The notes below the pieces were generated by a model, which was not told the origin of the DNA, did no database searches, and saw only the letters and a program-made list of their open reading frames with translations. A program made the translations under genes and the position numbers. From assembly GCF_020386615.1 (NCBI RefSeq), contig NZ_CP077769.1, positions 4,278,001-4,342,000 of the forward strand: 64,000 bases of DNA. Reading direction: 5' to 3'. Source of the stretch: Chitinophaga pendula (lineage in GTDB: Bacteria > Bacteroidota > Bacteroidia > Chitinophagales > Chitinophagaceae). Shown piece after piece: positions 25,858 to 35,659 of the stretch (within the stretch, counting starts at the first letter, position 1; each line of letters starts with the position of its first letter).

Positions 25858-25965
25858 ATGCGAAAAGTATTGATAATCGAAGACGACCCAAATATTGTAG
25901 CCCTGTTGACCATCCACCTGAATGATCTTGGTTGTACCGTTACCGCTCATCATAGTGGTGTCTAA
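25858..25965 (+). pseudogene. Truncated response-regulator receiver remnant
   Basis: The frame reads 35 residues, MRKVLIIEDDPNIVALLTIH followed by LNDLGCTVTAHHSGV, then TAA. This is the typical beginning of an OmpR-type receiver domain, including the acidic pair that binds magnesium, but the phosphorylated Asp and the rest of the gene are missing. Nothing in the following 160 bp resumes the gene in any frame I examined. Confidence 0.7.
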
Positions 25966-26071
25966 ATAGCTGTCAGTGCATGTGCTGAAGCGCATTTCAT
26001 CTGCTGCAGGTTCGAACAGTTCTTGCCGGGAGGTTACGATTACCCCGGCACAATAACCGGCAATGCGTCCT

Positions 26072-26093
26072 ATAGTGAACAATTTATCACTAT
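26072..26093. promoter_or_regulatory. Putative HxlR autoregulatory operator
   Basis: Copy of the ATAGTGA/TCACTAT palindrome found upstream of the SDR gene at 19634. It lies 34 bp upstream of the HxlR start codon, as expected for self-regulation. Confidence 0.6.
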
Positions 26094-26127
26094 TGACACT
26101 GGGCGGTATAATGGCTATCTTTATCTT

Positions 26128-26481
26128 ATGTACACCAGAAAGAATCCTCCTACTTTAACCTGTGGCCTGGATGTCACCGGAGAGCTGCTTTACGGCAAGT
26201 GGAAAATGCGGCTGTTGTATTTCATACACGAAGGGCATCTGCGGCCAACGCAGCTGCAGAAGAAGATACCTGATGCATCGCCGCGGGTGCTGCTAATGCA
26301 ATTACGCGAGCTGGAGCAGGCGCAGCTGGTCGTCAAGGAGACTTATGCACAAGTGCCACCGAAGGTGGAATACCGGCTGACTCCACTGGGGGCTTCGCTT
26401 ATACCTGTGATAGAGACACTCGGCCTATGGGGAGATGCCCACCTGGAAGAACTAAGGGAGATGTTGATGGGGAGAGAGTAG
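26128..26481 (+). CDS. HxlR-family transcriptional regulator
   Basis: A 117-residue winged-helix protein of the HxlR family: ELLYGKWKMRLLYFIHEGHLRPTQLQKKIPDASPRVLLMQLRELE, then a wing with YRLTPLGASLIPVI. I use the ATG at 26128 because residues upstream of it do not match the family and overlap the palindrome. The protein probably binds the palindromes at 26072 and 19634, linking it to the SDR gene at 18788. Confidence 0.88.
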   Translation: MYTRKNPPTLTCGLDVTGELLYGKWKMRLLYFIHEGHLRPTQLQKKIPDASPRVLLMQLRELEQAQLVVKETYAQVPPKVEYRLTPLGASLIPVIETLGLWGDAHLEELREMLMGRE

Positions 26482-26867
26482 CTTGGGCGATATGATCCCG
26501 GATAATTTTGTACCTTACAGGCTGCGTCCGGATAGCTACCATTATCTAATAGCATACTACACCGTATAATTGTACCCTGAGGAATTGAAATAATAGCTTA
26601 TTCATCGCCGGTAATTCTGTAATCGTACCATAGAGGAATTCCTTATTTTATTGTTTACCTATGCAAGTTGTATGTAATGAGCGCCATCTGTTAATTATAG
26701 CTGACTTTTAGTGATCTCCTGACATTATATATATTTTTCTCTCCAAAAAAACAGGAAAATTCCCCTCTGACTTTCTGCAAAAAAAATGCTCATTTTGTAT
26801 TGCATAAAATACAAACGCAAATAGTATGCTCATGAACTATATCTGACTTTAGATATAAATAATCTAT
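26482..26867. other. Gene-free region upstream of the cas operon
   Basis: This 386-bp A/T-rich stretch holds the decayed repeat-like units and, close to cas6, an inverted repeat TTTGTAT/ATACAAA (26794-26800 and 26809-26815) that could be an operator for the cas operon. No open frame of note was seen. A canonical promoter was not identified with confidence. Confidence 0.4.
26502..26640. repeat. Decayed CRISPR-repeat-like units upstream of cas6
   Basis: Three related sequences occur here: TAATTTTGTACCTTACAGG near 26503, TAATTGTACCCTGAGG then AATTGAAA (26567-26590), and GTAATCGTACCATAGAGG then AATT (26619-26640). They resemble the two decayed repeats at the far end of the array (GTACCATACAGGAATTGAAA) more than the active repeat (GGACTATTGAAGAATTGAAA). 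Spacing of GTACC cores is 62 and 53 bp. I read them as relics of an older array; chance similarity of A/T-rich DNA is possible. Confidence 0.45.
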
Positions 26868-27689
26868 TTGATTATGATTATAGAATTAAAGTTAACGTCC
26901 AAAAGCATGAGCCCCATAATACCGATCAACTATCCGTATCCTTTATCGGCGGCTATTTATAAGATATTATCGAAGGGGGACGCTGCGTACAGTGATTTTT
27001 TACATGGACAAGGGTATGGTAAGGGTTTCAAGCTATTCTCTTTTTCACAGATCAATTGTTCATTTAGCATCATTGGAGACAGAATGCATATACTTAAACC
27101 GGACATATCTATATATATCGCTTTTCACCTGCCTTTGGCGGCGGAGCACTTTATCAAGGGGCTTTTCCAGTCCTCGGAGATAGATATTGCGGACAGACAA
27201 TCTAAGGCCTCCTTCATTGTGAGTGCTGTAGCGCGGATACCGGAGCCTCTGCAGCATCATGCAGAACAGGAAATTGTGCAAATAGTGGCGAAGCCGCTTT
27301 CTCCTGTTGTGGCAGGGCTTCCGGATCGGATGGGGTATTATGATTTCCTGTCTCCAGATAGTAATGATTTTGCAGGTAACATAGTGCATAACTGGCGAAA
27401 TAAAATAGCTTCCTGTTATGATGCGGATACTGCCCGGGATGCGCTGTTGATTGTCAGTACATCCAATGGCTACCAAACACCACAGTGTCGGTTGATTACA
27501 ATTAAAGCAGGGACACCTGCGGAGACGAAAATAAAAGGCTGGATGCAATTCGGGCTAAGGATAACGGCAGAGCGCCGCTTTTTGGATATTCTTTTGCATG
27601 CCGGCATCGGGCTGTATAATGCACAAGGCATGGGTATGATCACCGTGAACAAGCCCTTTCCCTATGAACGACAAAAAAAATCAGCATGA
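26868..27689 (+). CDS. cas6: Cas6 CRISPR pre-crRNA endoribonuclease
   Basis: A 273-residue RAMP protein at the head of the cas operon. The C-terminal glycine-rich loop reads AGIGLYNAQGMGMI, typical of Cas6. The N-terminal region begins with the usual strand and a proline-rich PIIPINYPYPLSAAIYKI segment. It cuts the array transcript within each repeat, leaving the ATTGAAAC 5-prime tag. ATG codons at 26868 and 26874 are both possible starts. Its stop overlaps the cas8b start (ATGA). Confidence 0.88.
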   Translation: MIMIIELKLTSKSMSPIIPINYPYPLSAAIYKILSKGDAAYSDFLHGQGYGKGFKLFSFSQINCSFSIIGDRMHILKPDISIYIAFHLPLAAEHFIKGLFQSSEIDIADRQSKASFIVSAVARIPEPLQHHAEQEIVQIVAKPLSPVVAGLPDRMGYYDFLSPDSNDFAGNIVHNWRNKIASCYDADTARDALLIVSTSNGYQTPQCRLITIKAGTPAETKIKGWMQFGLRITAERRFLDILLHAGIGLYNAQGMGMITVNKPFPYERQKKSA

Positions 27690-29602
27690 TAAAAGAGCTT
27701 GTGAACTTCACCAGTTTGCTGGACGACTCCTTCAAGATGCAGAATACGTATCCTAAGGAAGGATTACATATCCGACTTAAGATCAAGGAGATCAATCAGC
27801 AGGTAAGTATTGATCTATCTGATATACAGCATGAGAGATTCTCTAAAAAGGCGAAGGACGATGTTTCATCGTTCCTGCATCAGTGCAAATTGCTACAGCA
27901 GCAAGCCTGGTGTATTGATACGAATAAGTGTTTCGATCTTCCTACCAAGGCTATACATACCTGTTCTCCTTTTGCCGTTGGATTTAAAAGGGAGCACTGG
28001 GCTGGTGGCAGTAAATACCAGAAAAACACAGGCACTAAAAATGCTTTATCTGCGCGTTTTGGCGTCTATTTCGGTAAAGCGTTTGAACTGTTTGTCCCTC
28101 CGGAGATAGCTGCGCAATATGTCCCTTTCCGGGATTTCTTCCTACAGGGACATTATTCCGCTATAATAGAAAAGATTGAACAGGACAATAAGACCCATAG
28201 CATATCTCTTCAGGAGCAAATAGCTGCTATTAACGAAGAGGCGAAGCAAACCAAAGAGAAAAGTGAAAAGGAGAAGGCGAAAGAGCAAGTGGCTGAACTG
28301 ACAAAGGCATCGTACAAATACATGCCCTTAGAGGAAGGCAATTATATCATATTCTACCTGGATGTTACTCTTTCCCAATACCAGGAGGTTTATGACAGGT
28401 ATCTGAATAATGCGCTATTTAACAGTGCCAAATATAATGTAACCTCAGACGAAGGAGGACCTGTATTCGGGACCAGCAACTTTATGAATAGCTATAATAG
28501 CACCATGCCATTCCTACTACATCATACTGCTCCTTTTGAGATTAGTGGCAGGATATCTGAAGGAGACGCGAGGTTGCTTCACGACCTTAAAAACATCTTC
28601 CCGAATAAAACTTTACCGAATCCCTTGCCTGTTTTTGTTTATCAGGAGGAATTGCAGCAGGAAGTCATTTCCATATACCAGGAAAGCGAGTTCAAATTTG
28701 GCTATAGGGAGATTATAGAGCGGGTGACAGAAAAGCATGCATCCGATGTCTCCAATTACTACCTTTTGCTTTGGCAGAATACTAAAGACGGGCTTGTATT
28801 CAAAGATTTTGATTTTGTGTCCCGATTTGAGTACCAGCTGGCCTCTCCAGTAGTCATACAAAACCTGTTCGGCGCCAAAGTAAATGAAGGAAAAGCATTT
28901 AAGCACTACTCTATTATTAAAGACATCTTTTCGTTGGAGCAGCAGGTATTTAAGCCCTTGCTGCAAAATGAGTATCATCGGTTAGATTACTTCGGAGAGT
29001 TAAGCAAGGATGGTTATACGAGTACTGACCGTGTTTTCCATTCCTACTGCAGGTACAGGAAGGTTGTGTATGACTACGTGTACAAATCTCATCGGCACTT
29101 TATTGATGGGCGTATGTTTGACGATATGGTATTCGGTGCCATCCTTGATGATATCAAAAACGATAAGGATGATGGCGTAAAAGACAAATTAAACATCTGG
29201 TATGGCGCATACCATTTATTTCATAACGAAAACGAAACAAAAATGTCAAACATGGTACCAGTATTTAGGGCATTTGTAAATGATTTAATTTCCGGGAACA
29301 TACCCGACAATATCCAAGATGAGGAGTTTGCATTTGCTGCCGGGCAAGTAATTGATTATATGTTGAGCAAGAGTAAATCTTCAAAAAAAAATCGCGCTTT
29401 ATTAGAACCATATTTACAGCATTCAAAGTGTTTGGAGTTTCAGAAAGCGATTAGCAACGACATGTTTCGTTATAAACATGGGGAATTCTCCGATGACTTT
29501 GAGACAGTAGCCAGTGTTGTACTCGGTCATAGAACAGATATTAATATGAAAGATTTACTCCCCAGCATACTTTCAGGAGTATTCTCTAAGAATCAACTAT
29601 AG
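27686..29602 (+). CDS. cas8b: Cas8b (TM1802/Csh1-type) Cascade large subunit
   Basis: A 638-residue protein between cas6 and cas7, the usual place of the type I-B large subunit that recognises the PAM. It resembles the TM1802-type Cas8b family in length and in its early Cys-containing region (WCIDTNKCFDLP). A charged Lys/Glu coiled-coil-like insert spans about 170-210. Sequence of Cas8 proteins is poorly conserved, so the call rests mainly on gene order and size. Confidence 0.8.
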   Translation: MIKELVNFTSLLDDSFKMQNTYPKEGLHIRLKIKEINQQVSIDLSDIQHERFSKKAKDDVSSFLHQCKLLQQQAWCIDTNKCFDLPTKAIHTCSPFAVGFKREHWAGGSKYQKNTGTKNALSARFGVYFGKAFELFVPPEIAAQYVPFRDFFLQGHYSAIIEKIEQDNKTHSISLQEQIAAINEEAKQTKEKSEKEKAKEQVAELTKASYKYMPLEEGNYIIFYLDVTLSQYQEVYDRYLNNALFNSAKYNVTSDEGGPVFGTSNFMNSYNSTMPFLLHHTAPFEISGRISEGDARLLHDLKNIFPNKTLPNPLPVFVYQEELQQEVISIYQESEFKFGYREIIERVTEKHASDVSNYYLLLWQNTKDGLVFKDFDFVSRFEYQLASPVVIQNLFGAKVNEGKAFKHYSIIKDIFSLEQQVFKPLLQNEYHRLDYFGELSKDGYTSTDRVFHSYCRYRKVVYDYVYKSHRHFIDGRMFDDMVFGAILDDIKNDKDDGVKDKLNIWYGAYHLFHNENETKMSNMVPVFRAFVNDLISGNIPDNIQDEEFAFAAGQVIDYMLSKSKSSKKNRALLEPYLQHSKCLEFQKAISNDMFRYKHGEFSDDFETVASVVLGHRTDINMKDLLPSILSGVFSKNQL

Positions 29603-29634
29603 TTCAAAATCGTCAAAGTAAAACTAAGATAGTT

Positions 29635-30549
29635 ATGTTCAGTAATCGTGTATATGGCGCTGCCATTATAAAATCTATTAACTCCAACTACAACGCTGAT
29701 TTTTCGGGTCGTCCGCGTATGCTACCTAATGCGACCGCATATGCAACAGATAAAGCGTTGAAATACGCTATCAGAAACTATTGGAAGGACGTATTGGGGG
29801 AAAAGATCTTTTACTTTAAGTCACTAAGTGAGGAGATGACTCCCCGTAGCTTGCAGGAGACTTACAACCTACACTTTGGGGAATACAAGGCGAAGGGCAA
29901 GGCACAAGATGCTCAACTACGGCTGGAGGTATTAGGTAGCATTCTCCAATGCCTGGATGTCAGGTTATTTGGAGCCACCTATGCAGAGAAACCCAATATC
30001 TCTATTCACGGTACCTGCCAGATCACGCACGGGGTGAACAGGTTTCCCGAGAGTGTGATTTATTCTGAGCAAATCATGTCGCCGTTTCGTAACTCCAGCG
30101 AAGCCAGTGCAGATAATGCTATGACGACACTAGGTAGTCAATCGCGGTTGGAGGAAGGGCATTATGTACATCACTTTTCTGTGAATCCGAAAAATATTGA
30201 AGAGGATAGTCAGCGAGTGGGTGGAGGTGGATTGTCCTCAACAGACATTGACAAACTGAAAGAAGGCCTCAGAAAGGGCGCTACTTATTATGACTCCGCC
30301 GCTAAGGCCGGCACCGAAAACGAGTTATTACTCTGGGTACAACTGAAACCAGCATCAAAGGTGGTGCTGCCATCATTTGTAACACTGATCGATGTCAATA
30401 AAAACAAAGAGATTGACCTTTCCAAGGTAAGTGCTTTGTTGGCCGAGCCTCATATAAAAGGGGATATTGAGCGGATAGAGATCTATTATGACAAATCCAA
30501 CACCATTGTACGTAGCGAGCCAACAGGGGCTATATTCTCAGAACTGTAA
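29635..30549 (+). CDS. cas7: Cas7 (Csh2-type) Cascade backbone
   Basis: A 304-residue Cas7-family RAMP protein that would polymerise along the crRNA. Family features include the start MFSNRVYGAAIIKSINSNYN, a DFSGRPRMLPNATAYATDKAL segment and the ISIHGTCQITHGVNRFPESV stretch, which matches Csh2. It follows cas8b by 32 bp and precedes cas5 by 10 bp. Confidence 0.9.
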   Translation: MFSNRVYGAAIIKSINSNYNADFSGRPRMLPNATAYATDKALKYAIRNYWKDVLGEKIFYFKSLSEEMTPRSLQETYNLHFGEYKAKGKAQDAQLRLEVLGSILQCLDVRLFGATYAEKPNISIHGTCQITHGVNRFPESVIYSEQIMSPFRNSSEASADNAMTTLGSQSRLEEGHYVHHFSVNPKNIEEDSQRVGGGGLSSTDIDKLKEGLRKGATYYDSAAKAGTENELLLWVQLKPASKVVLPSFVTLIDVNKNKEIDLSKVSALLAEPHIKGDIERIEIYYDKSNTIVRSEPTGAIFSEL

Positions 30550-30559
30550 ATAACGATCT

Positions 30560-31327
30560 ATGAAGCTAGTCTCTTTCGACCTTAAAGCAGACTTTGCCTT
30601 TTTCCGGAAGCCGGACACCAATAATACCATTAACCTCTCTTATAATATTATCCACAAACCCGCTTTACTGGGGATATTGGGGGCTATACTAGGCCTGGAA
30701 GGCTATCGTGAAAAGGGGAAACTCCCGGCATACTATGAGATACTTAAGGACATTAAAGTTGGTATTGAACCATTACAACACGATAAGGGCAACTACAGCA
30801 AAACAGTTATTAAATATACCAATACCGTGGGCTATGCTAATGGCGGTGCTAACTTTTTGACGGAAGAGCTTACACTGCTTGCGCCGGCATATCGCATCTA
30901 CCTTTTGCTAGATGTGAATATTGAAGCGCATATGCAGCTGGATCAATATTTAAAACAGGGGTATGCGGAGTATCTACCCTACTTTGGGAAAAATGAACAT
31001 ACTGCCTGGTGGGAAGCAACCAGCTATTGTGACTATCGATTTGGTCATGATGTGGCTGATCCGGAGGAAGTATATATCCGAAGTATCTTTCAAAAACAGC
31101 AGGTATTGAAAGATAATAGCGAAGCGCCTTTTCCTGATCTATTTAATGTTCAGGCAATAGAAGATCCCTTCCTCTATTTTGAACGGTTGCCATTGGGTTT
31201 TGATCTTACCCTGCTGCAATATAAGATGGGGGATTTCGCTTATTCTAACTATCGGATAAAAAATGCTCATCAACTGGAGAACCTGGTGTTTCTCGAAGCC
31301 TTAAATACTTATGTCCAATTGTTTTAA
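30560..31327 (+). CDS. cas5: Cas5 Cascade subunit
   Basis: A 255-residue Cas5-family RAMP. The N-terminus MKLVSFDLKADFAFFRKPD and the following PALLGILGAILGLEGY are characteristic of Cas5h/Cas5b proteins, which cap the 5-prime tag of the crRNA. Its end overlaps the cas3 start by 17 bp. Confidence 0.9.
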   Translation: MKLVSFDLKADFAFFRKPDTNNTINLSYNIIHKPALLGILGAILGLEGYREKGKLPAYYEILKDIKVGIEPLQHDKGNYSKTVIKYTNTVGYANGGANFLTEELTLLAPAYRIYLLLDVNIEAHMQLDQYLKQGYAEYLPYFGKNEHTAWWEATSYCDYRFGHDVADPEEVYIRSIFQKQQVLKDNSEAPFPDLFNVQAIEDPFLYFERLPLGFDLTLLQYKMGDFAYSNYRIKNAHQLENLVFLEALNTYVQLF

Positions 31328-34097
31328 AACTGTCCGCGCGTGTCTGGAGACTTTGCCGGCTTTAGATAGTTATTTAACTGCTGCAGATAAATATTATGCC
31401 CACCTGCCGTTACCCAAGACCGGTGGGACTACCTTTGCGCCAGAGAAACTGGAAGAACATATCCGGCTGGTTAACGGGTATTTGCAACGACTGGTGGACC
31501 AACACCAGCTCGATATAGTTATAGACACCCTTATAAGAGATCTGGCGCCAGGCATTTCCGTTGAGACAGGGAATCATATCAAGCAGCTTTTTGTGAATGT
31601 TATTGTATTTCATGACTTTGGCAAGGTGAATACGGCATTCCAGGTTAAGAAAATGAAAAATCCCTGCTTTCCAGGCAGATCGGTAGCAGACAGTCCTATT
31701 GGCACCACTCATTCATCATTGGGAGCGTTCATCTATCTTGCCAGACATTTAAAAGATATCCATCTGCGGCAGAAAGATCGGTCATTACTGCTTACCTGTT
31801 GTTACTATCTCTCCTATGTTATATTCAAACATCACAATAGCCAGCTGGACAATGACAGTTTGCATACCGTGACCTTTGAAACGCTGAAGGCCCGTTTTGC
31901 AAGCGAAGCCATTGAAAAAGTGCTATCTGACTATGCCTGTCTCTATCATTGGGAGATCCCGGCAGCACTACTTAAGTCGATTGTCTATATCAAAAGTACC
32001 CATATATCGGCTGTTAGTACTTCTTTTAGCTCTTTTTCGCTCTATGCACTATGCAAACTCAGTTTTTCGCTGCTAACAGCAGCGGATTACCTGGCTACGC
32101 ATGAATATATGCATCGTCAGCCGATTGCTAATATGGGTATATTAGATAAAATCAGAATAGAAGCGTTATATAAGTCTGCTACTACCAACGAGTGGCTCAA
32201 CGAAGCGCTGGCAAAACGTAATTACAACAAAGATATTTACACGCTATTGGGGAAGGGCTATCTCTTTCAAAACCCCAGGGAGCGCAATGCAGACAACCTG
32301 AATATACTCAGATTAGAAATGGCTATGACGGTGATCCAGCGTATACGCCAGTATGCCGATCAGCAACTATTCTATCTGGAAGCGCCTACCGGTGGTGGTA
32401 AAAGCAACTTGTCTTTCCTGGCGACAATGGAGTTGCTGAAAATACATAAGGCCATTTACAATAAGGTATTTTATGTATTTCCTTTTACGACGCTCATCAC
32501 CCAGACTTTTGATAGTATCAAAGAAACCCTGAGCCTGGAGGATGAAGAAATTATAGCATTACATTCAAAAGCCGGTTTTGCTGCTAACAATGCTTTAGGT
32601 ACGGAAGATGATGACTATGGAGCCGACCGGCTCAATTATATCAGCCACCTGTTTGCTCAATTTCCGTTTTCGCTGCTTTCTCATATACGATTCTTTGATA
32701 TCCTGAAGACCAATGAGAAAGAAAGTAATTATCTATTACACCGTATGGCGAATTCGATCGTGGTAATAGATGAGTTACAGTCTTATAATCCGGCGCATTG
32801 GGATAAGATCATTTACTTTATACGTCAGTATGCACGGTTGTTTAATATTAAGTTCATCCTTATGTCGGCGACCTTGCCTAAACTGAATCAGCTATCCGTC
32901 ATACAGGATCAGGTACAGGATTTTGTGTACTTACTGCCTGACGCGAAAGCACTTTATTTCAACAATCCCAACTTCTCTGAAAGGGTACATTTCAATTTTG
33001 ACCTGCTCCAACGTAAAGACTTGACCCTAAGGGAGCTGGCAGAAAAAGTAGTCGCTGCCTCCCGGGATTACGCGCAGTATGATCAGGGACCAGATAAACC
33101 AAAAGGGAGTGTATATACCGTCGTTGAATTTATCCATAAGCAGGCAGCTACTGATTTTTATAAAATAGTTTCTTCCGATAGATTTTTTGACGTGATCTTT
33201 GTCCTGTCCGGTACTATACTGGAACATCGCCGCAAAGAGATCATCCATTACCTAAAAGACAAAAACAACCGGCATAAAAAGATCTTACTGATCACCACTC
33301 AGGTAGTAGAAGCGGGTGTAGATATCGACATGGATATTGGTTTCAAGGATCGCTCCATCATCGACTCAGATGAACAACTGGCGGGGCGTATTAACCGAAA
33401 TGCAAAAAAACACCACTGTGTGTTGTACCTATTCAGCTATAGCAAGGCCTCTGTTACCTATGGGAAAGATAAACGGTTTGAGCTCACCCGAGAAAAGATA
33501 AACATAGAGGAGTACAAAAGAATCTTACAACAAAAAGACTTCGACGTACTGTACAATCATGTATTCGACGCCCGCAACGATTGGAATACAAAAGCAATGG
33601 CTGCAGGATTTGCAGATTACGAGCGTAGCATTAAACAACTCCAGTTCAAATCTGTACATAAAGATTTCCAACTGATCGCGCAACAGCAAATCAGTTGTTT
33701 TGTACCTGTTAATATTCCATTATCAACGAATAGTGGTGCCTATAATACGTTTAGTGAGTCCGAGTTAAAGTTCCTTAAGCAACATCATGTGTATCCAGAT
33801 CAAAATAACACCATCTCCGGGGCGGACATCTTCGATCTTTATATTGCCTCTATACACCACCGAATTGATTTCACCCAACAGCAGATCAGGCAGAAGATCT
33901 TACAAGGTCTCTTATCCAAGTATATATTTTCGATTTTTCATACCCCGGAGATGCTGTTGAAGCTAGTACACTTCTCAGACATGGAAAAGTCTGCATATGG
34001 GTACCAGTACCTATCGAGGTGGATTGACATCTACTCGGTAGAAAAAGGATTGGATGCTTGTCAATTAGGAGACCCTTCGAACACTCAATTTTTGTAG
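31311..34097 (+). CDS. cas3: Cas3 HD nuclease-helicase
   Basis: A 928-residue fusion of an N-terminal HD nuclease and a superfamily 2 helicase. The HD motif is VFHDFGK (His101-Asp102), with a later KHHNS segment. The helicase has Walker A APTGGGKSN, the DEAD-box variant VIDELQS, motif III LMSATLP, and motif VI-like EQLAGRINRN. It is the effector that unwinds and degrades target DNA after Cascade binding. The start overlaps cas5. All key motifs are present, so it looks functional. Confidence 0.93.
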   Translation: MSNCFKTVRACLETLPALDSYLTAADKYYAHLPLPKTGGTTFAPEKLEEHIRLVNGYLQRLVDQHQLDIVIDTLIRDLAPGISVETGNHIKQLFVNVIVFHDFGKVNTAFQVKKMKNPCFPGRSVADSPIGTTHSSLGAFIYLARHLKDIHLRQKDRSLLLTCCYYLSYVIFKHHNSQLDNDSLHTVTFETLKARFASEAIEKVLSDYACLYHWEIPAALLKSIVYIKSTHISAVSTSFSSFSLYALCKLSFSLLTAADYLATHEYMHRQPIANMGILDKIRIEALYKSATTNEWLNEALAKRNYNKDIYTLLGKGYLFQNPRERNADNLNILRLEMAMTVIQRIRQYADQQLFYLEAPTGGGKSNLSFLATMELLKIHKAIYNKVFYVFPFTTLITQTFDSIKETLSLEDEEIIALHSKAGFAANNALGTEDDDYGADRLNYISHLFAQFPFSLLSHIRFFDILKTNEKESNYLLHRMANSIVVIDELQSYNPAHWDKIIYFIRQYARLFNIKFILMSATLPKLNQLSVIQDQVQDFVYLLPDAKALYFNNPNFSERVHFNFDLLQRKDLTLRELAEKVVAASRDYAQYDQGPDKPKGSVYTVVEFIHKQAATDFYKIVSSDRFFDVIFVLSGTILEHRRKEIIHYLKDKNNRHKKILLITTQVVEAGVDIDMDIGFKDRSIIDSDEQLAGRINRNAKKHHCVLYLFSYSKASVTYGKDKRFELTREKINIEEYKRILQQKDFDVLYNHVFDARNDWNTKAMAAGFADYERSIKQLQFKSVHKDFQLIAQQQISCFVPVNIPLSTNSGAYNTFSESELKFLKQHHVYPDQNNTISGADIFDLYIASIHHRIDFTQQQIRQKILQGLLSKYIFSIFHTPEMLLKLVHFSDMEKSAYGYQYLSRWIDIYSVEKGLDACQLGDPSNTQFL

Positions 34098-34099
34098 TT

Positions 34100-34645
34100 A
34101 TGCATATTAATGCCACGCTCATTAATTTATATCATATCTGCGCGAGAGAATGTTGGCTGCATGCGAATGGTATCAGGATGGAACATACTTCAGATACTGT
34201 ATATGATGGTAAGTTACTGCATGAAATGAGTTATCCACTAAGGGCTGACCGTCACACAGAAATATCACTTACTGCCGAGTTTTCCAACGAGATCGTACTT
34301 ACCGGGAAAGTTGATTTTTATGACAGCAAAGCACGAACTATCCATGAAACCAAACGTAGTAACAAAACCGCTGCTGCTCATGAATGGCAATGTAAGTTCT
34401 ATATCTGGCTATTTGCCTTAAATGGCATTGACGATGTACAGGCAATACTAGAGTATCCCAAATCGCGGGAGCGAACAAACATTTTTCTATCCGAGGCTGA
34501 TAGTGTATATCTATCGAACACTGTTGATGAGGTTTATCATTTATTACGAAGCGATTTGTGTCCACCGAGATTAGATGAGAAAATATGTAAGCATTGTTCT
34601 TACCATGACCTTTGTTATTCAGGGGAAGATCTGTCATCCTACTAA
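34100..34645 (+). CDS. cas4: Cas4 adaptation nuclease
   Basis: A 181-residue RecB-like Cas4. The nuclease core shows GKVDFYDSK and the E-x-K motif in IHETKRSN. Iron-sulfur cysteines are seen in ICARECWLH near the start and in KICKHCSYHDLCYS at the end. It trims prespacers and helps select PAM-bearing DNA. I chose the ATG at 34100, just after the cas3 stop, rather than an upstream ATG at 34058 inside cas3. Confidence 0.9.
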   Translation: MHINATLINLYHICARECWLHANGIRMEHTSDTVYDGKLLHEMSYPLRADRHTEISLTAEFSNEIVLTGKVDFYDSKARTIHETKRSNKTAAAHEWQCKFYIWLFALNGIDDVQAILEYPKSRERTNIFLSEADSVYLSNTVDEVYHLLRSDLCPPRLDEKICKHCSYHDLCYSGEDLSSY

Positions 34646-34654
34646 TATCTATTC

Positions 34655-35659
34655 ATGAAAAAAAGCTATTACCTTTTCAATCCCGGCCGTATGAGCCGAA
34701 AGGATAATACACTGCAATTTATTCCGGTGGATGCAGCTGGCATAGAAGGTACCCCGAAGTATATTCCGGTAGAAAGTGTCGCCAATCTATATGCATTCGG
34801 GGCGTTGGATGCAAATAGCAGTATGTATAATTTCCTCGGAAAAGAGCAAATCTCTGTACACTTTTTTGATTACCATGAGCACTATACAGGCAGTTTCATG
34901 CCTAAAGACTATCTTCTTAGTGGGAAGGTATTAATCGCACAGACTCAGCACTACACTCATCAAAAGAAACGCCTACTACTGGCCCAAAAGTTTGTATCCG
35001 GTGCTACCGGCAATATGCTTAAAAACCTTAAATACTATCACAATCGCGATAAAGATACTTCCATACAGATCGATCGAATTGAAGATCTGTCATCACAAAT
35101 ATGGGAAACCGACAGCATCGAAATGTTAATGGGTATAGAGGGCAATATCCGGATCACCTATTACTCCTCGTTTGACACTATCATTAACGATTTTGAGATG
35201 GGCATCCGCAGCAAGCAACCTCCTTCCAATGAAGTCAATGCCCTGATATCGTTTATCAATAGCCTCTGTTATACGCTCTGCCTGGATGCTATATATCACA
35301 CCCAACTGCATCCCACCATCAGTTTTCTTCATCAGCCTGGATTCCGCCGATATTCACTGGCATTAGACCTGGCTGAAATATTCAAACCTATTTTATCCGA
35401 CCGCCTTATATTCACCTTACTCAATAAGAAAATAGTTACCAAAGGTGACTTTGATATTCAATTAAATAGTTGTCTACTGAAAGAAAGCGGACGGAAAAAA
35501 GTAGTAAAATCCTGGGATGAACGTCTATCAGAGACTATCATGCACCGCTCCTTAAAAAGGAATGTCAGCTACAAACACCTGGTAAAACTTGAATGTTATA
35601 AGTTGGTCAAACATATTCTGGACATGGAAGGCTATCAACCATTTAAAGCCTGGTGGTAA
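34655..35659 (+). CDS. cas1: Cas1 integrase
   Basis: A 334-residue Cas1. The catalytic Glu is in LMGIEGNIR, and the His and acidic residue are in FLHQPGFRRYSLALDLAEIF, all matching the metal-binding active site. It inserts new spacers at the leader end of the array together with Cas2. It is followed directly by cas2 with no gap. Confidence 0.94.
   Translation: MKKSYYLFNPGRMSRKDNTLQFIPVDAAGIEGTPKYIPVESVANLYAFGALDANSSMYNFLGKEQISVHFFDYHEHYTGSFMPKDYLLSGKVLIAQTQHYTHQKKRLLLAQKFVSGATGNMLKNLKYYHNRDKDTSIQIDRIEDLSSQIWETDSIEMLMGIEGNIRITYYSSFDTIINDFEMGIRSKQPPSNEVNALISFINSLCYTLCLDAIYHTQLHPTISFLHQPGFRRYSLALDLAEIFKPILSDRLIFTLLNKKIVTKGDFDIQLNSCLLKESGRKKVVKSWDERLSETIMHRSLKRNVSYKHLVKLECYKLVKHILDMEGYQPFKAWW

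Noticed and set aside
26093..26123. TTG and TATCTTTA boxes spaced 20 bp before the HxlR gene as a Bacteroidota promoter
   Set aside because: The transcript would start at or after the chosen start codon at 26128, so the placement is not convincing.
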